From Cristatella mucedo (Eukaryota > Bryozoa > Phylactolaemata > Cristatellidae): a stretch of DNA of 40,000 nucleotides. This document shows positions 32,641 to 40,000 of the stretch, piece after piece. Numbering within the stretch: position 1 is the stretch's first letter; each line of letters begins with the position of its first letter. The stretch lies in NCBI GenBank assembly GCA_009760855.2, contig WPIO01000022.1, positions 1,372,501 to 1,412,500 of the forward strand, in the 5' to 3' direction. The notes under the pieces are model-generated. The model did not search any database. It had not been told where the DNA came from and saw only the letters and a program-made list of their open reading frames with translations. The position numbers were made by a program, and so were the translations under genes.

Positions 32641-33743
32641 AAATATGATGTAGTTTTTATAGGACGCTGTATAAGTATTTTATTATTACTTTTATTATAA
32701 GGAATACCTCCAAAAAGTATAGCCTGGCAGAGTGCATTATTTCCACGCTACTGCCTCTAAACAATTTAAAACTGCATGTTACTTGACTACTGTATACAGG
32801 CGGTCCTCACATTCTTTAGGATTAAATGCCCGCGAAAGTTTTTTCGCACTCGCAAACGTCATATTTATGTTGGCTTGAAGCGCGACGGGGTCCGTCATCC
32901 GAAAGAGCGCCCGACGAGTTCAATCCTCTTAGAGTCAATAGCAGCCCCCCCCTCGAAGCCGGTCACGTGACCTCACATTCCGACCAGCGGGTAACCGAGA
33001 CTTACGCTGAGGGATTTCAGCGATCGGAGTTTCAGGCGGGTCTTAGGCGCTGGCTCAAAGCTCTTCCGATCGCATGCCTAGCACAGTAATGCCCAGTATT
33101 AATGCGCGGTGCTACCTACTAAGCTAGCCATTTAAAAATCCCATATTTAAAAAGGGACAATTGTTGCATCGGCACCACTCCAATGAAGAGCAAGTTGCGG
33201 CTGCTGGCCCGTCTGGCAAGCATTCCGCTGCTGCTCTGCTTTGCTGCGAAGCATTTCGGGACACTCGAGTTGCTGCGTCCTGCTCTGTGCAGCAAAGTCG
33301 AGGGTGCGGTGCTGTTCGATGATGAAAAAGAACGTTTTTTTTATTGGTTTCAAATGCGGCGGCGGTGCCTCGGTGACCTCTCGGCCAGCGGACGATGGAG
33401 CACTTGAGTGTCTTTATCGTCGCGTCTCCGGCTACTTTTGTTAGAGCCTGAAATCAACCGCCAGGCGCGATCGGGGCAATGGAGGCTATCTAGGCTGTAC
33501 GCAACCGAGGCGCGACTTGAAACGACTTCGTCACTCGATGCGGCGACACCTTTGCCGATTTGCTTTAATCGCTGAGACAGTACAGGAGCTTGGTGTTGCG
33601 ACGCCGCGACGGCGAAACCTTATGAAGGAGCGCTCGGCGTCGCTCGCTCAGCTTAGCCGTACGGTGGCGAAACCGGACGACCGGCTGCGCCGCCTCTCCG
33701 GAGCAGAGAGCGTCGTATTCTGCTACACAATCCGTTCGGACTC
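32641..33743. other. anonymous region, 3' flank of the Tctex1-domain gene
   Basis: AT-rich to about 32820, then GC-rich. A frame at 33183-33407 starts with a hydrophobic, signal-like stretch but has no recognisable domain. TTTATT at 33340-33345 (AATAAA on the minus strand) is a possible polyadenylation signal for the gene at 33744, 400 bases past its stop. Confidence 0.4.
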
Positions 33744-34433
33744 CTACTCTCGGTACACGCCGTAGACGCTTACGGAACAGAAGACGGAGTTATTCTCGAA
33801 GACGTACGTTGTCGAGCTGTCCTGCGCCGCGTTCCACGAGCACCTGCCGCCGAGCAGCAAGCCCTGCTCGTTCTTTTGCCCGACCGTTACCAGGCAGACG
33901 ATCTTATAGCGATCGTAGTTCATATCCTTGACCGCTTCCTTCACCTCCATCGCGACTAGCTTCGCCATCAGGGCGGCGGATTTGACGTTGTACCTGTAGT
34001 TGTCCATCCTGCGGCTGGTGACGGACTTCACCACCAGGTGAACCGTTCCCGGATGAAATCGTTTGGCTGGCTCCATCCGGTACGTGGGCTGCTTGCGGCG
34101 GTTGCGGTCAGCTGACCTCCGCCAGCGAACGACGGCCAGCCAGTGTCTGGCCAGCCTCCTCACTGCCAAGACGCCGAAGATGGACATCGGCTTGGCCCCG
34201 GCGTCGGCAGCGGCCAGGGCCGCAGTATCCGCTCCTGCCTTCTTCTTCCTCTTTTCGCCGAGACGCTTGCTGGATATCTTTGCCACGCCTCTACGCGGCG
34301 GCGGCGCCAGCAGGTGCACTTGCCCGGTGCTTCCGTGAGCGGCCGGAGTTCGCGCGAGGATGGCCGCCGCCGTGTGGTGCTGAGTCTTCGCAGGCTTGAG
34401 AACGGTGGCAGGGCCCGTGGCTCGCTCGTCCAT
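33744..34433 (-). CDS. Tctex1-domain dynein light chain (DYNLT-like), single exon
   Basis: A 229-residue protein with a C-terminal Tctex1 domain (about residues 117-229). Family members are light chains of cytoplasmic or axonemal dyneins, where they dimerise and bind intermediate chains or adaptors. The diagnostic run is visible: DRYKIVCLVTVGQ (174-186), GGRCSWNAAQDSSTTYVFEN (195-214) and SVSVYGVYRE at the very end, matching the family pattern RYKxxVxVxIGQ...SRxxWxxxxDxxxxYxFxN...VYxVYxE. Residues 1-115 are basic and Ala-rich without a domain. This long N-terminus and the total length resemble DYNLT4 (TCTEX1D4) rather than the 113-residue DYNLT1, but I cannot assign an orthologue. The start ATG has a strong context (A at -3, G at +4). 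The frame is intact with no intron, which fits either a native intronless gene or an old retrocopy. It is CpG-rich like the pitchfork gene. Confidence 0.9.
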   Translation of the reverse strand: MDERATGPATVLKPAKTQHHTAAAILARTPAAHGSTGQVHLLAPPPRRGVAKISSKRLGEKRKKKAGADTAALAAADAGAKPMSIFGVLAVRRLARHWLAVVRWRRSADRNRRKQPTYRMEPAKRFHPGTVHLVVKSVTSRRMDNYRYNVKSAALMAKLVAMEVKEAVKDMNYDRYKIVCLVTVGQKNEQGLLLGGRCSWNAAQDSSTTYVFENNSVFCSVSVYGVYRE

Positions 34434-36290
<1,857 letters not shown>

Positions 36291-37077
36291 GGGACAGAGA
36301 GATTGCGAGGTTCAGCGGGAAGCTCGCCTCTCAGCGTGCGGTCAATCGCTTACTGCAGGAAAGAGAATGAGTCGGTCCCGCTGCCTCCTCCCGCTCCACG
36401 CGAGCCCACAGTTGAAGACACTTCGGTGACCGGCTGGCTGACTCAGGAAAGAAGCTGGATCGATAAGTTATGACAGCGCAGCTGCAGTCGGGTCGTCTTC
36501 ACCTGCGCCCGGACGCAGAAGCTCGAGATCGAGTCGAGTGGTTCTGCCGCTGCCGCCGCCGTCCCCCCCTCCCGGCCGCGCAGCTGCCGCAGCCGACGAA
36601 TCTGTTGCTTAGCGCATGCCTTGGCACCGCCGGCCCGCCGGCCCGCGAGGGGCCATTTACCTGCGCGCGCGCGACGTCCTGCTACCGAGCGGCGGTTGCG
36701 TTCGCTGCGACGACGGTTCTTCAACGTGAGAGAGGCAGGCGCTTCCCCTTCGACCAGTAGCGACGATCGAGGTCGCTCCGTGTCCGTCAGCGCCGGCTCT
36801 CGCTCGTTCTCTCTCCCCCTCTCATCCGCTCAGCGAAGCGCGGATTTTTAGCCGACGAGGAAAAACACTACCCTAGTCGTCGAGTGCGCCGACCTGCAGT
36901 GTTCCGCTGAGAGTGTGTGCATTGTCCGCGAATCCGATACGCACCTCGGCTCGGCTTTGGAGCCGATTGACTCGCGGTACGGTAGCGTGCGCGCGCACCA
37001 GGTCCTCGTGTTTGCCGTGGCATTATCGAGCGATTGTCCGACGGGCGGCGATAATAATGCTCACTGTTTGTGCTAGC

Positions 37078-37083
<6 letters not shown>
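36291..37083. other. anonymous CpG-rich region
   Basis: No domain, RNA or repeat family recognised. It lies between two GA array blocks. Confidence 0.45.
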
Positions 37084-38270
<1,187 letters not shown>

Positions 38271-38289
38271 GAGAGAAAAGATAGAGAGG

Positions 38290-38461
38290 GCTGACCCTGT
38301 GCATGTCACCCCTAACCGTGTTAGTCATCTTGTTTGTTTTTTAAGCATGATTTTACTCACCATTCAAATGCATTTCCCTTTGCAGCAAATGCAAAGCGCC
38401 TAGAGAGAGATTGAGTTCTCTGAGGGCGCTTTATCAAGTACATTATTATTATTATTATTAG
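38290..38461 (+). mobile_element. L2 LINE 3' UTR, tail and hairpin, inside GA arrays
   Basis: + strand copy of the L2 3' UTR starting CTGACCCTGTGCATGTCACC, with an intact hairpin at 38396-38429 (GCGCC, AGAGA / TCTCT, GGCGC) and an (ATT)n tail. 5'-truncated to about 170 bases and flanked on both sides by GA-rich repeats. Confidence 0.9.
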
Positions 38462-38557
38462 AGGTATAGAGTGAGATAGAGAGTGGTATAGAGAGAGGGA
38501 AAGAGAGAGAGGGAAAGAGAGATAGAGAGAGAGAGAGAAAGCGAGGGAGAGAGATAG

Positions 38558-38654
<97 letters not shown>

Positions 38655-38798
38655 AAGACAGAGACAGAGAGACAGAGGCAGAGGCAGAGAGAGAGAGAAA
38701 GAGGAATAGGGAAAGAGCGATATAGAGAGAAAGAGAGAGAAAGAGACAGAGAGAGACAGAGAGAGACAGAGAGAGAGACATAGACACAGAGAGAGGAA
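38462..38798. repeat. GA-rich compound microsatellite
   Basis: Irregular GATAGAGA words, then pure GA (about 38562-38651), then GAGACA and GAGAAA variants. Confidence 0.95.
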
Positions 38799-40000
38799 AA
38801 CCGCCGACACTTTCTATTCATTCGTGCGGCTGACTTGAGAGACTTCGCAGGCAGGTCTAGCTTCCGTCTCTCCCCAATGGACCGACCAGCGACGACTGTC
38901 CCTCGCCCCGCCGCCGCCGCAGCCGCCACCGATAGCCAGGCCGCGTGCAGGCGCGTCGCGGCCGAGATCGCTCGACGGGCTGCCGCGCCTACGAGCGATC
39001 GCGGCGTGTGGGGTGAGGGTCGCTCGGGCGGACAGAAATAGTCGCGAGCCCGTGCGCTCGTCGGGGCCGCCGAAGGAATGGGCGGCCAGCGCATTCTACT
39101 GGATGCGTGCGCTCGCCGCTCGGTCATCTCTACTCGGCTCCGCCGCCGGCTTTGCCAAGCAGTGGCTCGCGAAACCAGCAGCGCGGCGGCGCAGCTCGTC
39201 GGCGGCGACTTGAGCGCTGGTCGTCAATCGGTTCTCGCTTTTGAGCGGCCAAGTCCGAGGCGCGCCTCGCCGCGAGCAAGCGAGATGCCAGAGAGCCGAC
39301 ACTAGAGCGGCGCCCCCCTTTCGGCGTTTCGGCGAAAATTGGCGTGCGCTCGGCCGCTTTCTCGGCGCCACCGCCGCGCGCTCTCTGGAGGCTCGAGAGG
39401 ACGTGATGAGCTCGACTGGCGCGAGTCCTCGACTGCTCTCGACGAGAGTGGCAGACGCGACCAGTCGTTGCATTAATCGAAGCCCTCCGCCCCTCTGCGC
39501 ACACCTCAGAAAGGCTAGCTACTGTGGGTTCGCGAAGACGGACGACGGTCGCCGCGCGAGCGAGCTCGCTTTCCCAAAGCTCGAGTCTCACGTTCCGTCG
39601 AAGCGCCCTCTCGTGGCCGTCCCTCTCGAGTCTCGCCGCCGCTGCAGCTACTCTTTCGCCGCTCGCGCGTGAGCACAAGTCTGAAGAGGGCAACTGCCGA
39701 ATAGAGTTGGCGTGCGTGCGCCCTCAATAGTCGACCGGCCTAGAGCGTCGTGGTGGTCCACTTCCGCTTGTTTGCTAACTCCACGACCTTTATGCGATGC
39801 AGGCTGTCGCGTTCTTCTTTGTAATTCAACCGGAAATTTTGTTTCTCCAATGAAGACAGCGCCGCTCGCGGTCTTACCGTCATTGCGGTAGCCAAGATTA
39901 CGGAAGTTTCGCTACATCGCGAGTAGCAGGAGCGTGCGAGGAACGCTATCCCGTTGAAGTGACGCACCCCTGCGTCAAGCCTTTGCAAACGCTGTGAGAG
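38799..40000. other. CpG-rich anonymous right end
   Basis: High CpG content to about 39720, with many overlapping Arg/Ala-rich frames on both strands that show no domain, then more balanced composition. It may be a promoter or first exon of a gene beyond the window, but nothing proves it. Confidence 0.4.

Noticed and set aside
33183-33407. Small secreted protein candidate with a hydrophobic N-terminus
   Set aside because: No recognisable mature domain, the opposite strand is open as well, and no splice or promoter support.
39130-39693. 187-codon minus-strand frame at the right end
   Set aside because: Compositionally biased (Arg/Ala/Ser), CpG-driven, with competing frames on both strands.

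Overview
This is a GC-rich, repeat-dominated piece of an animal nuclear genome, most likely an invertebrate with motile cilia. The evidence is spliced eukaryotic coding sequence (a GT-AG intron inside a ciliary gene), L2-clade LINEs, tRNA-derived SINEs, hAT DNA transposons, and very long GA microsatellites. No prokaryotic or organellar gene layout is present. I cannot name the species. Only two protein genes are convincing, and both encode predicted cilium or axoneme components.

Layout. About 1.38-2.34 kb holds a two-exon gene for protein pitchfork (PIFO/CIMAP3, a SHIPPO-motif ciliary protein) on the + strand, just after a (CGG)n tract and in CpG-rich DNA. 4.0-9.8 kb is a graveyard of retroelements: LINE 3' ends, tRNA-type SINEs, a 115-bp hAT MITE with its target-site duplication, a degenerate coding-looking stretch with three in-frame stops, a CA/CACG microsatellite and two L2-type LINE fragments meeting tail to tail. 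9.8-13.1 kb has no recognisable gene but contains a long (GA)n tract. 13.1-14.9 kb holds an L2 fragment, a SINE and a 188-bp SPIN-like hAT MITE with terminal inverted repeats and an 8-bp target duplication. 15.1-16.1 kb is a 1-kb GA/GAGACA array. 17-21 kb holds more LINE and SINE relics. 21.6-24.8 kb is bounded by a 53-bp inverted repeat (52/53 identical) and contains a broken ZMYM1-like hAT transposase with an L2 tail in it. 25-29.5 kb is mostly anonymous, with CT tracts, two SINEs, a perfect 18-bp hairpin with a G-rich loop, and two minisatellites. 29.6-32.6 kb is the best-preserved L2 LINE (minus strand; endonuclease and YADD reverse transcriptase recognisable but frameshifted). 33.74-34.43 kb is an intronless Tctex1-domain (dynein light chain Tctex-type) gene on the minus strand. 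35.3-38.8 kb is an expanse of GA arrays with a 183-bp minisatellite and an embedded L2 tail. The last 1.2 kb is CpG-rich and anonymous.

How it fits together. The two genes are unrelated in sequence but both belong to cilia: pitchfork acts at the basal body/axonemal microtubules, and Tctex-type light chains sit in dynein motors. Most of the remaining recognisable sequence is a LINE-SINE system in which several SINEs carry the same 3' hairpin as the resident L2 elements, as expected if they borrow the L2 reverse transcriptase. hAT MITEs and one dead hAT-type element form a second, DNA-transposon layer.
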